Assembly: GCF_011058155.1 (NCBI RefSeq)
Contig: NZ_JAALFC010000001.1
Coordinates: 284,689 to 348,688, forward strand
Source: Litoribacterium kuwaitense
GTDB lineage: Bacteria; Bacillota; Bacilli; Bacillales; DSM-28697
Length of the DNA stretch: 64,000 nt
Direction: 5' to 3'
Shown piece after piece: positions 37,243 through 45,650 of this stretch. Numbering within the stretch: the first letter of the stretch is position 1; each line of letters begins with the position of its first letter. Below the pieces are notes generated by a model. The model saw only the letters and a program-made list of their open reading frames with translations. It was not told where the DNA came from and ran no database searches. The position numbers were made by a program, and so were the translations under genes.

Positions 37243-38078
37243 GTTGCTTTCTTTCCTGGTGCTGTTTTAGTTTTACGAGCGGTCTTTTGTTTTTTCGGTG
37301 GATGCTGCTCTGGTTGAGTCTGATCAATACTGGCTTGCAATGTTTTCATTAAATCATGAACATTTGTTTCCTTTTTGTGAGTTTCCCCAGCTGAAATCAT
37401 TGTTTCTGTATTGAGTAAAGCATCTTTGAATCGTTCAGCATACGTATTTTTAAAGGCTGCCGGTTCAAAGGGCTCAGTTAATTGCTCTATGAGTTTTTCC
37501 GCTGTTGCCAATTCCTTTTCCGACACCGTCGTTTCTTTGGGCAGGTCTGGCACTTGCTCTGTGGAACGAAGATTCTCCGGAAAGTGCATCGTTTCCATAA
37601 GCAACACGTTGTCATACGGACGGATTAACGCAAGGTGTTCTTTTTGCCGTAATACGATGGTGGCAATCCCTGCTTTGTTTGTTTCGTGAAGTGCTTCGTG
37701 TAACAGGGCATATGGCTTATGACCAGTCGCATCAGGTCCAAGGTAATACGACGTATGATAATAGACAGGGTCTATTTCAGTGACTGAAACAAATTGTTGT
37801 ATTGATACAGCTTTCGGGCTGTTGTCGCTTTGCAGTTTTTCTAACGTTTCCTCATTGACGACTTTAAATGTATCTTTTTCATATTCATACCCTTTTACGA
37901 TGTCTTTTCCTGACACATCAATGTCACACGTAGGACAATGCTTCTTGTATTGAATAGGAGTGTTGCATACGTTATGAAGTTGTCTTAAGGGAATGGATGG
38001 ACTGTCTGTCGCTTTATATAATTTGACAGGAATGTTTACTAAGCCGAAGCTAATGGCACCTTTCCAAATGGTGTGCAT
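37239..38078 (-). CDS. ku: Non-homologous end-joining protein Ku
   Basis: Homodimeric ring that binds DNA ends and recruits LigD. N-terminus MHTIWKGAISFGLVNIPVKL is diagnostic; YKKHCPTCDIDV, VKGYEYEKDTF and YYLGPDATG follow. 279 residues with a Lys/Thr-rich C-terminal tail (KKQKTARKTKTAPGKKAT) likely for DNA binding. AAAGGAGG precedes the ATG. Coupled to ligD. Confidence 0.97.
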   Translation of the reverse strand: MHTIWKGAISFGLVNIPVKLYKATDSPSIPLRQLHNVCNTPIQYKKHCPTCDIDVSGKDIVKGYEYEKDTFKVVNEETLEKLQSDNSPKAVSIQQFVSVTEIDPVYYHTSYYLGPDATGHKPYALLHEALHETNKAGIATIVLRQKEHLALIRPYDNVLLMETMHFPENLRSTEQVPDLPKETTVSEKELATAEKLIEQLTEPFEPAAFKNTYAERFKDALLNTETMISAGETHKKETNVHDLMKTLQASIDQTQPEQHPPKKQKTARKTKTAPGKKAT

Positions 38079-38138
38079 AAGCGGCCTCCTTTGTCGATCG
38101 CTTTTCTTTTACTATGTGAAGGCAAAAAAAAATCAATC

Positions 38139-38543
38139 CTATAAAATATCGGGATTGAAGTGCATTTCTGCCAAAACAGGATCGATTTTTTTTGGCCACC
38201 TGACGACGAGGGTATCGTGCTCGTAAGACCAGCCACTCGACGATTTTTGAATGAGACAGGGGAGCCGAACCTCTTCGTGAGTTTCGTTTGCCCTGTCCTT
38301 AATCCAAACAATTGAAGAAGAATGCTGGATAGATAATTTTTTTATAGCATCTTTTTCTACAGGATAGCGGATGATGCAAAACGATTCCGTAGTTTCGACG
38401 GTTGCTTTTTTGTGCTGAACCGGTTGTGTCCCAGGAAAGAAGTTGGCAAACTGGTTCATCCATTGCTCATCAGAGGGAGACCAACTTGAAGCAGTGGATG
38501 AAAAACAACGTTTAATCCAGTCTAGCATTTGTTCATTTGACAC
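38139..38543 (-). CDS. Small Hsp20-like (alpha-crystallin fold) protein, possibly spore-associated
   Basis: 134 residues. The C-terminal part resembles a degenerate Hsp20 domain: ESFCIIRYPVEKDAIKKLSI, then EVRLPCLIQ and DTLVVRWPKK where canonical proteins have a GxLxVxxPK end. N-terminal DWIKRCF and SDEQWMNQF are amphipathic. Such Hsp20-like proteins occur in Bacillus spore coats (CotP, GerT), which suits a neighbourhood of spore genes, but I do not assign a symbol. GTG start after GGTGGTGAG. Confidence 0.6.
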   Translation of the reverse strand: MSNEQMLDWIKRCFSSTASSWSPSDEQWMNQFANFFPGTQPVQHKKATVETTESFCIIRYPVEKDAIKKLSIQHSSSIVWIKDRANETHEEVRLPCLIQKSSSGWSYEHDTLVVRWPKKIDPVLAEMHFNPDIL

Positions 38544-38609
38544 AATCTCACCACCCTTTGCCCTTTAAATTATGACAGGGCCAGGGTTTTTGTGCCTATT
38601 GTTTATGAA

Positions 38610-38872
38610 TTACCAGAAGAAAGGAAGGAGGGCAATCGTTGCAATTGAGCCGAGGGCTACACCAATTCCAAGACCGGCTCCATAGCCCCATCCGCCCCAG
38701 CCCCAACCACCGTAGCCATATCCAAGGCCAGACCTTTTCCGAGCGGTTCAAGGTATACGTGTGATCTAGACACATTCCGGATCACACCACGATATTCTGC
38801 ACCATTTTGGCAGCGAATCATTACAGGTCTGCCGTGATAACGACAGCATGTATCATAATGGCGATACGACAT
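38610..38872 (-). CDS. Small Gly-rich membrane-like protein, one-base frame break
   Basis: From ATG 38872 (AGGGAG upstream) the frame gives MSYRHYDTCCRYHGRPVMIRC, then NGAEYRGVIRNVSRSHVYLEPLG, an Lsm/SH3-like strand pattern. The open frame continues as low-complexity GLALDMATVVG to 38657. Adding one base to the run at 38735-38738 instead gives SGLGYGYGGWGWGGWGYGAG, then LGIGVALGSIATIALLPFFW and a stop at 38610-38612: a Gly/Trp/Tyr segment and a hydrophobic end typical of small Bacillus coat or membrane proteins. Function unknown. Confidence 0.65.
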
Positions 38873-38982
38873 GAGCAAACTCCCTTCATTATTCGTCTTA
38901 CCATTACACTATGCAAAGTCGGTCTAAAATGTATGGGACAGGTGCATTAAGGCATATATGGAATTAAAGGGAGGGGGCAACA

Positions 38983-39705
38983 ATGAATTATTTAGAAGTG
39001 ATTGCTAATCGAAGCGTCCCGTTTGCTCATCCGGGTGGGCGCGGGGCAACACTTTGGATGGCGGAGCAAGCGGGCGTAACGGCGTCGTCTCTCGTGCTGG
39101 AAGCGGGTTGTGGCACTGGACATTCTGGAGCATTATTGGCAAAAGAAATGAAAGCAAAGGTGATCGGAGTTGACCGTGATGTGAACTTCATTCAAGCGGC
39201 TAAAAAAGCGCACCCACAACATCAATACGTCACCGCAGATCTATGTCAGCTCCCGTTTAATGATGCTTCATTTGATTTTATCTTTTGCGAATCGGTGCTC
39301 TCATTTGTTCAGCCGATTGATCGTGTGCTGGCTGAAATGCGACGAGTGCTCAAGGAAGAAGGGTCTATTTGGTGTAATGAAATGACGATGCTTCATCCGC
39401 TTCAGCATCAAGAGCAAAGGACGCTGACGTCATTTTATGGATTTTCTAAAATGTGGACAGAAGAAGATTGGCAAGACGTATGTCAGCACGCTAGGCTAAG
39501 CTTTGAGAAGAAAAAATCTGGTACAATTATCGACGGTTTGCTCATGGCAAATCCGCAAGACTTTATTGTTGAAGAAGAGCCATTTACAAATGAAGAAGTA
39601 CGTGTTCTAGACATGCATCAACAACTCACGATGAAGCACAGTACAGCGCTCGGTTTCACCATTTGGAAAGCGCAAAAAAATTTCAATGACCGTAATGTAA
39701 AGTAA
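38983..39705 (+). CDS. Class I SAM-dependent methyltransferase
   Basis: 240 residues. Motif I VLEAGCGTGHSGALLAKEM near residues 38-56, motif II acid in VIGVDRD, motif post-II ADLCQLPFNDASFDFIFCES, then EMRRVLKEEG. UbiE/Methyltransf_11 type; substrate unknown. AGGGAGGGGG precedes ATG 38983. Stands alone between the minus-strand cluster and mrfA. Confidence 0.82.
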   Translation: MNYLEVIANRSVPFAHPGGRGATLWMAEQAGVTASSLVLEAGCGTGHSGALLAKEMKAKVIGVDRDVNFIQAAKKAHPQHQYVTADLCQLPFNDASFDFIFCESVLSFVQPIDRVLAEMRRVLKEEGSIWCNEMTMLHPLQHQEQRTLTSFYGFSKMWTEEDWQDVCQHARLSFEKKKSGTIIDGLLMANPQDFIVEEEPFTNEEVRVLDMHQQLTMKHSTALGFTIWKAQKNFNDRNVK

Positions 39706-39778
39706 AAATAAACATTATCCAAAGTATTGTCATTCGAACGTATATTCTCTATACTGGAATGATAGGGAGGTGTTTTGT

Positions 39779-42037
39779 ATGCAGCCTCAATCGCTACAGG
39801 AAATCGTGCGTCTACTTCGTCAAGATGATCGCTTTCAGCCAAATGTCGTCCATTGGCAAACCATTGACGAGCGTCCGGCTAAAGTCTGTCTGCTCCCAGA
39901 CGATCTGCATCATCGGCTTTCTTCCGCTTTAAACGAGCGCGGCATCACACATTTGTATACACACCAAAAAGAAGCGTATGAGTGCGCGCGTGAAAAACAG
40001 TCTTTCGTTGCGGTCACACCGACGGCATCAGGGAAAACGTTATGCTATAACTTGCCTGTATTGCAAACGATTTTAGAAGAGCCTCATGCAAGGGCACTCT
40101 ATTTATATCCAACGAAAGCACTGGCACAAGATCAAAAAACAGAATTGGCTGACATGATTGATGCCATCGGAGCCACGATTCATTCATATACGTATGACGG
40201 TGATACACCTGCAAATATCCGGCAAAAAATACGGAAAGCTGGACATATCGTTTTAACAAACCCCGATATGCTTCATTCGGGAATTTTACCGCACCATACA
40301 AAATGGGTGTCTTTATTTGAAAATCTAAAGTACGTCATTATTGATGAGCTTCATACATATCGCGGCGTGTTCGGCAGTCATGTTGCCAACGTCATTCGCC
40401 GTTTAAAACGGATTTGCTTGTATTATGGCTCAGATCCGGTATTTATCAGTACTTCAGCAACGATCAAAAACCCCGAGGAATTAGCAGAGCTTTTGACAGG
40501 AAAGCCGACGTCATTGATTGATAATAACGGTGCCCCAACTGGAAAGAAGCACTTTATTTTTTATAATCCACCGATCGTGAACCGTTCGTTGAATATTCGT
40601 CGTAGTGCAACGCTAGAAGTTAAAGCACTAGCAGAGGGTTTCTTGAAAAATCGGATCCAAACGATTGTTTTTGCCCGTAGTCGTGTTCGGGTTGAAGTAT
40701 TACTGACTTATCTCCAACGGCTCGTGCAAAAAAATCTTGGCCCCAAAGCGATTCAAGGATATCGTGGGGGGTATTTACCTACACAGCGGCGACAGATTGA
40801 AGAAGGTTTAAAAAATGGCTCAATATACGGTGTAGTAAGTACGAACGCACTTGAGCTCGGCGTAGATATTGGTCAGCTAGAAGTTTGTATTATGACCGGG
40901 TATCCTGGAACGATTGCCAGCGCTTGGCAGCAAGCAGGACGAGCTGGACGGCGGCAGAAAGAATCCGTTGTCATTATGGTCGCAAGCTCTACACCGTTAG
41001 ACCAATATGTCGTGTCACACCCAGATTACTTTTTTCAGCATTCTCCAGAAACGGCGCGCATTCATCCAAACAATTTGATTATTTTAATGGATCATTTAAA
41101 ATGTGCAGCTTACGAGCTTCCTTTTCAACGAGGAGATTTGTTTGGGGGAGAAGAGGTCGATGATCTTCTCGACTACTTGGCTGAACAACAAGTTCTGCAC
41201 GCTCATCAAGGTCGATGGCATTGGATGAGCGATGCGTTTCCCGCACACGAAATTAGCCTCCGTTCCGCTTCCCAGGAAAATGTCGTCATTATTGATCAAT
41301 CGACGACGGGAAAGCATCAAGTGATCGGGGAGATGGATACGTTCAGTGCGTTAACCCTTCTACACGAAGAAGCCATTTATCTTCACCAAGGCGTGCAATT
41401 CCAAGTTGAAACGCTTGATTGGGAAGAAAAAAAGGCATATGTCCGTGAAGTGGCTGCTGATTATTACACAGATGCACAGCTCGCCGTACAGTTAGATGTT
41501 TTAGAAACGAATGAAACGTTTAAACGTGACAGGTATACTGTTGAGCATGGTGACGTCAGTGTTCGCGGCATGGCGACCATTTTTAAAAAGATTAAATTCA
41601 ATACACACGAAAACATCGGTTCAGGCCCCATTCACTTGCCAGAGGTTGAAATGCATACGGAAAGTGCATGGATCTCATTTGCGGATACTGAAGCGATGAA
41701 AGAAGAATTGCTGGAGTCGGCGCTTGTCGGTCTGCAAAATGTGATACAACATTTGGCTCCTTTATTTGTCATGTGCGATCCAACTGATCTTCATGTCGTC
41801 CCGCAAGTGAAAGCTCCGCACAATCAATTGCCGACGTTGTTCGTTTACGACAGTTACCCTGGCGGAGTTGGTCTTAGTCAAAAAATTGCCCGGCAAATGC
41901 CGCAGCTATTACTAGAAGCGATTGATTTGATTCAGTCATGCTCATGTGAAGAAGGATGCCCTGCCTGTGTAGGAATGGATGCTGGAGAACGAGGGAAAGC
42001 CTATACCCTGGAGCTATTGGCGCTCGTAAAGAGGTGA
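39779..42037 (+). CDS. mrfA: DEAD/DEAH helicase MrfA
   Basis: Superfamily 2 helicase of the B. subtilis mitomycin-repair pathway (formerly YprA). Motif I TPTASGKTLCYNLPV, motif II DELH (VIIDELHTYRG), motif III STSATI, motif VI QQAGRAGRR. The C-terminal DUF1998 region has a four-cysteine metal site CSCEEGCPACVG. 752 residues. Start ATG 39779 follows GGGAGGTG; the ORF extension upstream overlaps that site. Adjacent to mrfB. Confidence 0.95.
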   Translation: MQPQSLQEIVRLLRQDDRFQPNVVHWQTIDERPAKVCLLPDDLHHRLSSALNERGITHLYTHQKEAYECAREKQSFVAVTPTASGKTLCYNLPVLQTILEEPHARALYLYPTKALAQDQKTELADMIDAIGATIHSYTYDGDTPANIRQKIRKAGHIVLTNPDMLHSGILPHHTKWVSLFENLKYVIIDELHTYRGVFGSHVANVIRRLKRICLYYGSDPVFISTSATIKNPEELAELLTGKPTSLIDNNGAPTGKKHFIFYNPPIVNRSLNIRRSATLEVKALAEGFLKNRIQTIVFARSRVRVEVLLTYLQRLVQKNLGPKAIQGYRGGYLPTQRRQIEEGLKNGSIYGVVSTNALELGVDIGQLEVCIMTGYPGTIASAWQQAGRAGRRQKESVVIMVASSTPLDQYVVSHPDYFFQHSPETARIHPNNLIILMDHLKCAAYELPFQRGDLFGGEEVDDLLDYLAEQQVLHAHQGRWHWMSDAFPAHEISLRSASQENVVIIDQSTTGKHQVIGEMDTFSALTLLHEEAIYLHQGVQFQVETLDWEEKKAYVREVAADYYTDAQLAVQLDVLETNETFKRDRYTVEHGDVSVRGMATIFKKIKFNTHENIGSGPIHLPEVEMHTESAWISFADTEAMKEELLESALVGLQNVIQHLAPLFVMCDPTDLHVVPQVKAPHNQLPTLFVYDSYPGGVGLSQKIARQMPQLLLEAIDLIQSCSCEEGCPACVGMDAGERGKAYTLELLALVKR

Positions 42038-42041
42038 AATC

Positions 42042-43271
42042 ATGTCTCTAAAAAAGAAGCTTGAACGATATAAACAAATGCAAGCACAGACCTCTGCCCA
42101 ATCATCATCTCCTCCAAAGAAGCAGCAAGGAAATCGAGAGAACGAAAACGTTTTTTTTGCTGAGGAAAGTTGGAAAGAGCTCGGCTTTGAGGCCGTCCAT
42201 TCTGAGGAAGGCTACTGTTATGTAAAAACCGAGTGCTTTGATGTTCATACTCCTATTGGAAAGTATACGCTCGGCGATATGTACGCTTCTGTTGCCGAAT
42301 GGAATAAACGAACTTCACACTCTCCTTTATCGTCCAAAGGAAAAACAGCAGAGGATTTGCTGTTTTTTGATACTGAGACGACGGGTCTGTCCCACGGGGC
42401 AGGCCATACGATTTTTTTATTTGGCACCGGACGCTTTTCTTCGGCCGGTTTTCAAGTCAAGCAATATGTCTTAGCAAGACCAGGGCTTGAGGCAGGGCTG
42501 TTTCTCCCTTTTTTACAAGAGCATGGTGCACTGTCAGACTTAGTCACCTACAACGGAAAGTCATTCGATTGGCCTCAAGTCAAATCGAAGCATGTGCTGA
42601 TTCGTCATCTCGTCCCTGCACTTCCTGCATATGGCCATTATGATCTTCTTCATGCTTCCAGAAGACTTTGGAAACACCGTTTACCAAAGGTTTCATTGAG
42701 CCAGGTTGAAGAGGCAGAGCTTGGCATTTCCCGAATGGATGACACTCCTGGCTTTTTGGCACCAATGATGTACAAAGAATATATCGGAAATGAAGATGCC
42801 CGCTGGTTAAAAGGGATTATCACACATAATGCCAAGGATATCATTAGTCTCGTCGGTCTTTACATTCATCTTTCAAAACGAGTTCACGAAGGAGCAAGCG
42901 CCGACAGCGAAGAGCTTTTAGCACTAGCAAAATGGATGGAGGATGTCGGTGACAGACGAGAAGCGATGCAGTTATATAAGGTGATCGCAGATCGTGAGGA
43001 GAACTCCCAAGACGTCGCCCGGCTTCGTCTCGCCCGTTTATATAAACAAAACGGACAATTCCATAAAGCATTAACCGTTTATCACGAGGTCGACGCCCCT
43101 CATTGCTTGCACGAAGCACAGATTGGCATGGCGATGCTTTATGAGCACCAGTTTAAAGAATATGAAGCTGCGCTCAAGTGTGTAGAACTGGCCAAAGAAG
43201 CTCGAGGTGACATGCCAGAATTTCTCCATCGGGAAAAGCGTTTACGGACGAAAATATCTCTGAGGAAATAG
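42042..43271 (+). CDS. mrfB: 3'-5' exonuclease MrfB
   Basis: DEDDh exonuclease acting with MrfA on mitomycin C adducts, independent of UvrABC (formerly YprB). Exo I LLFFDTETTGLSHGAGHT near residues 106-123, exo II NGKSFDWPQVKSK near 171, exo III HNAKDIISLVGLY near 266. C-terminal TPR-like helices from about 290. 409 residues. ATG lies 4 bp after mrfA with GAGGTG as its ribosome site. Confidence 0.94.
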   Translation: MSLKKKLERYKQMQAQTSAQSSSPPKKQQGNRENENVFFAEESWKELGFEAVHSEEGYCYVKTECFDVHTPIGKYTLGDMYASVAEWNKRTSHSPLSSKGKTAEDLLFFDTETTGLSHGAGHTIFLFGTGRFSSAGFQVKQYVLARPGLEAGLFLPFLQEHGALSDLVTYNGKSFDWPQVKSKHVLIRHLVPALPAYGHYDLLHASRRLWKHRLPKVSLSQVEEAELGISRMDDTPGFLAPMMYKEYIGNEDARWLKGIITHNAKDIISLVGLYIHLSKRVHEGASADSEELLALAKWMEDVGDRREAMQLYKVIADREENSQDVARLRLARLYKQNGQFHKALTVYHEVDAPHCLHEAQIGMAMLYEHQFKEYEAALKCVELAKEARGDMPEFLHREKRLRTKISLRK

Positions 43272-43460
43272 AGATATTTCTCCAGATCATTTCCCGGGCA
43301 AGCGCAGGATGTGAGAGCTTTCGGCATAAAATCGCGGCAATCGACGGGGAGATTTCATTGTGCTTTTTTACGTATTTGGGTGTCTGGCTTATCTCGTTTT
43401 CGTTCAGTGACGCATAGGTTATAGTGTACTCGCTAACGAGGAGAGAAAGGAGTAAAGCTC

Positions 43461-43795
43461 ATGCATAAACATTGTTGCCCACATCCGCCGCATCACTGTC
43501 AGCCTCCGCAGGCACAATTGCCCGCGCAATCGCCAATGCCACAACAGATGATGCCGGCAGCTACGCAGCCAATCATGATGCAGCCGATTGTTCACCCGAC
43601 ACGACAGGTGGTTGAAAATCAATACGTTCGTCATATCGTACCGCATATCCATCCAGTGCATACAGAATATCGTCAGCATAACATGTATGAACATCGTCAT
43701 TATTATCCTCAAACAGTTTCGAATGTTGCGGATGCAAACATCAGCATTTCGATTGCTGTGAAATGCCAGAAAATCTTATGCCTAAAGACTGTTAA
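43461..43795 (+). CDS. cotD: Spore coat protein CotD, C-terminus frameshifted
   Basis: Inner-coat protein rich in His, Pro, Gln and Cys. MHKHCCPHPPHHCQ, then PIVHPTRQVVENQYVRHIVP, HIHPVHTEYRQHNM and HYYPQTVSNV match the CotD pattern. The open frame continues past 43740 to 43931 with unrelated sequence. One added base near 43739 gives HQHFDCCEMPENLMPKDC and a stop at 43793-43795, four bases before a perfect terminator; B. subtilis CotD likewise has HQHF and a CC pair at its end. The repaired protein is about 111 residues. GAGGAGAGAAAGGAG precedes the ATG. Confidence 0.82.
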
Positions 43796-44111
43796 CAGGA
43801 AAGCTGACTTTGTCAGCTTTCTCAGCGTGTTGTCAAACACTTCATGTGGACCCTGCTATCTTGCTCTTCGTATCATAAGCTCAGGCTCTATTCGTATCTT
43901 GGCTGCTAACCGATGTCAAGCCAGGCTGTAAATAACAGAGAGGCTGCTCATTTGCTAAGATAGGAAAAGGCAAGAATACATTTGTCTTCACTCTCAGGTT
44001 ACGTGACGTCTCCAATTTGACTTCATAGCTGACTAGTATCATCCGTCAGAACTTGTTAACTGATACCTGTAAATGACGATAGAAGAGGTCAATGTGTTTG
44101 GAGGTGAGCCA
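43796..44111. other. Gap between cotD and ypsA
   Basis: 316 bp when cotD is ended at 43795. Apart from the terminator I see no feature; in the uncorrected frame the cotD ORF runs on through much of it, but the sequence there has no coat-protein character. Confidence 0.5.
43799..43821 (+). terminator. Terminator after cotD
   Basis: GAAAGCTGAC-TTT-GTCAGCTTTC, a perfect 10-bp stem immediately after the repaired cotD stop, followed by TC-rich sequence. Confidence 0.7.
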
Positions 44112-44690
44112 ATGAATCCAATCAAATCAATCGCCATCAGTGGTTACAAGCCTTACGAACTCGGTATATTTAAAGCAAATCATCCTGGCATAAAAGTGAT
44201 TCGAACAGTACTTCATTCGAAACTGATTGAACAAGTGGAGACAGGTGTCGAATGGTTTATATCATCAGCACAGACAGGGGTGGAGCTGTGGGCAATGGAT
44301 ATTGTTCAAACCTTACAAGCTGATTACCCCCATGTAAAAACAGCGATATTACCTCCATTTTTTGGTTGGGAGGAACGTTGGTCGCCACAAGAGCAGGAGT
44401 TATTTCAATCTCTGCTTTCACAGGCAGATTATGCAAAGTACATAACAGAACGGCCGTACGAGTCACCGACACAGCTCCGCATAAGAAATGCGTTTCTCGT
44501 CAAGCATACTGACGGCTTACTGCTATTATATGATGAAGAACAGCAAGGTACACCTCAATACATTCTTAAGGAAGCACGGGCTAAGCAAGCGGCAAATACA
44601 TATGAAATTAACTGGATTACAATCGAAGATGTCAGCGAAGCAGAACGGATGATGCAAGAGCTAGAAGGGGATGGACGGAATGATTGGTAA
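44112..44690 (+). CDS. ypsA: DUF1273 family protein YpsA
   Basis: SLOG-superfamily protein, 192 residues, genetically tied to cell division and genome copy control with GpsB in Bacillus and Staphylococcus. SIAISGYKPYELGIF at the N-terminus, FISSAQTGVELWAMDIV with the nucleotide-pocket Gly/Glu, and RNAFLVKHTDGLLLLYDEE. Start ATG 44112 after GGAGGTGAG; the in-frame upstream ATG is not supported. Confidence 0.93.
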   Translation: MNPIKSIAISGYKPYELGIFKANHPGIKVIRTVLHSKLIEQVETGVEWFISSAQTGVELWAMDIVQTLQADYPHVKTAILPPFFGWEERWSPQEQELFQSLLSQADYAKYITERPYESPTQLRIRNAFLVKHTDGLLLLYDEEQQGTPQYILKEARAKQAANTYEINWITIEDVSEAERMMQELEGDGRNDW

Positions 44691-44763
44691 GAAAAATTGA
44701 CTTTTCGTCGTGTTTCTGAAAAAATAGATGCTAACGACGCACGCATTGAACGAGGTGAATGCT

Positions 44764-45075
44764 ATGTTATCAGACAAGCTTAAGTTAACGGCAAAAGACA
44801 TTTTAGAGAAAGATTTCAAAACGGGATTAAAAGGATATAATCAGGATGAAGTCGATCAATTTTTAGATCAAGTTATCAAAGATTATGAAACCATGCATGC
44901 CCATATTGAAACGCTTGAGCAGGAAAATGAAAAGTTGAAAAGACAGACAGAGGAGATGCCAAAACAAAAGGCTCCGACGTCACCAGCTCCTCAGCAAGGG
45001 AGCACGAATTATGATATTTTAAAAAGACTTTCGAATTTAGAGAGGCATGTTTTCGGAAGTAAGCTCTACGAGTAA
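44764..45075 (+). CDS. gpsB: Cell cycle protein GpsB
   Basis: DivIVA-like membrane-associated adaptor that moves PBP1 between division and elongation sites. N-terminal [20 protein letters not shown] is the DivIVA/GpsB membrane-binding loop; a coiled coil covers about residues 35-65, a Pro/Gln linker follows, and [15 protein letters not shown] is the C-terminal hexamerisation helix. 103 residues. ATG 44764 follows GAGGTG. Its partner PBP1 (ponA) is also in the window. Confidence 0.96.
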   Translation: MLSDKLKLTAKDILEKDFKTGLKGYNQDEVDQFLDQVIKDYETMHAHIETLEQENEKLKRQTEEMPKQKAPTSPAPQQGSTNYDILKRLSNLERHVFGSKLYE

Positions 45076-45083
45076 GTAGATAT

Positions 45084-45111
45084 TTGACTTTTTTTGTAGA
45101 ACTGGTATAAT
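45084..45111 (+). promoter_or_regulatory. Promoter of rnpB
   Basis: TTGACT at 45084-45089, 16-bp spacer, consensus TATAAT at 45106-45111; transcription start expected near 45118-45124. Confidence 0.8.
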
Positions 45112-45123
45112 AATTCGGCAAGC

Positions 45124-45532
45124 GTTTTATGCGTTCGAGCGATCGCTGTCCATGCACAAGCATAGGCAGAGGAAAGTCCATGCTCGCACAGCCTGAAATG
45201 GCTGTAGTGTTCGTGCCTGACGAAACAATAAGTCAGGGTAGTCAGCGTGACTAACGGCAGAGAAAAAGCCTACGTCCATGAGGATATGGCTTTTATGCTC
45301 TTGAAAGTGCCACAGTGACGGAGTCTTCACTGGAAACAGGAAGAGTGGAACGAGGTAAACCCCACGAGCGAGAAACCCAAATTATGGTAGGGGCGCTTCT
45401 CAAAAGGAATATAAACGGATGAGAAGGCATTGTATCATACAATGCAGATAGATGATCGCTATCAAAGCACGAGGGGCAAAGGACCCGATTGCAGTGCTTT
45501 GACACAGAACATGGCTTACAGAACGCATGAGT
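45124..45532 (+). ncRNA. rnpB: RNase P RNA, Bacillus type B
   Basis: Catalytic RNA that matures tRNA 5' ends. Universally conserved blocks are present: AGAGGAAAGTCCATGCTCGC near 45171, AAGTGCCACAGTGACGGAG, GGTAAACCCCACGAGCGAGA, AAACCCAAATTATGGTAGGG and ACAGAACATGGCTTACAGA. The P1 helix closes the molecule: ATGCGTTC at 45129 pairs with GAACGCAT at 45521-45528. Place after gpsB is the usual one. About 405 nt, normal for type B. Exact ends are inferred from P1. Confidence 0.96.
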
Positions 45533-45595
45533 CCCTTGCTAACTTGGATGAACGCGTCCTTGATTGGATACGTTCAGCAAACAATGATTAAATAG

Positions 45596-45625
45596 AAGGC
45601 TCTCTTCATGAAGAGAGCCTTTTTT
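45596..45625 (+). terminator. Terminator after rnpB
   Basis: AAGGCTCTCTTCATGAAGAGAGCCTT then T residues; a perfect inverted repeat. Confidence 0.85.
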
Positions 45626-45650
45626 ATGCAATACATAAGGAGTGTCTCTA

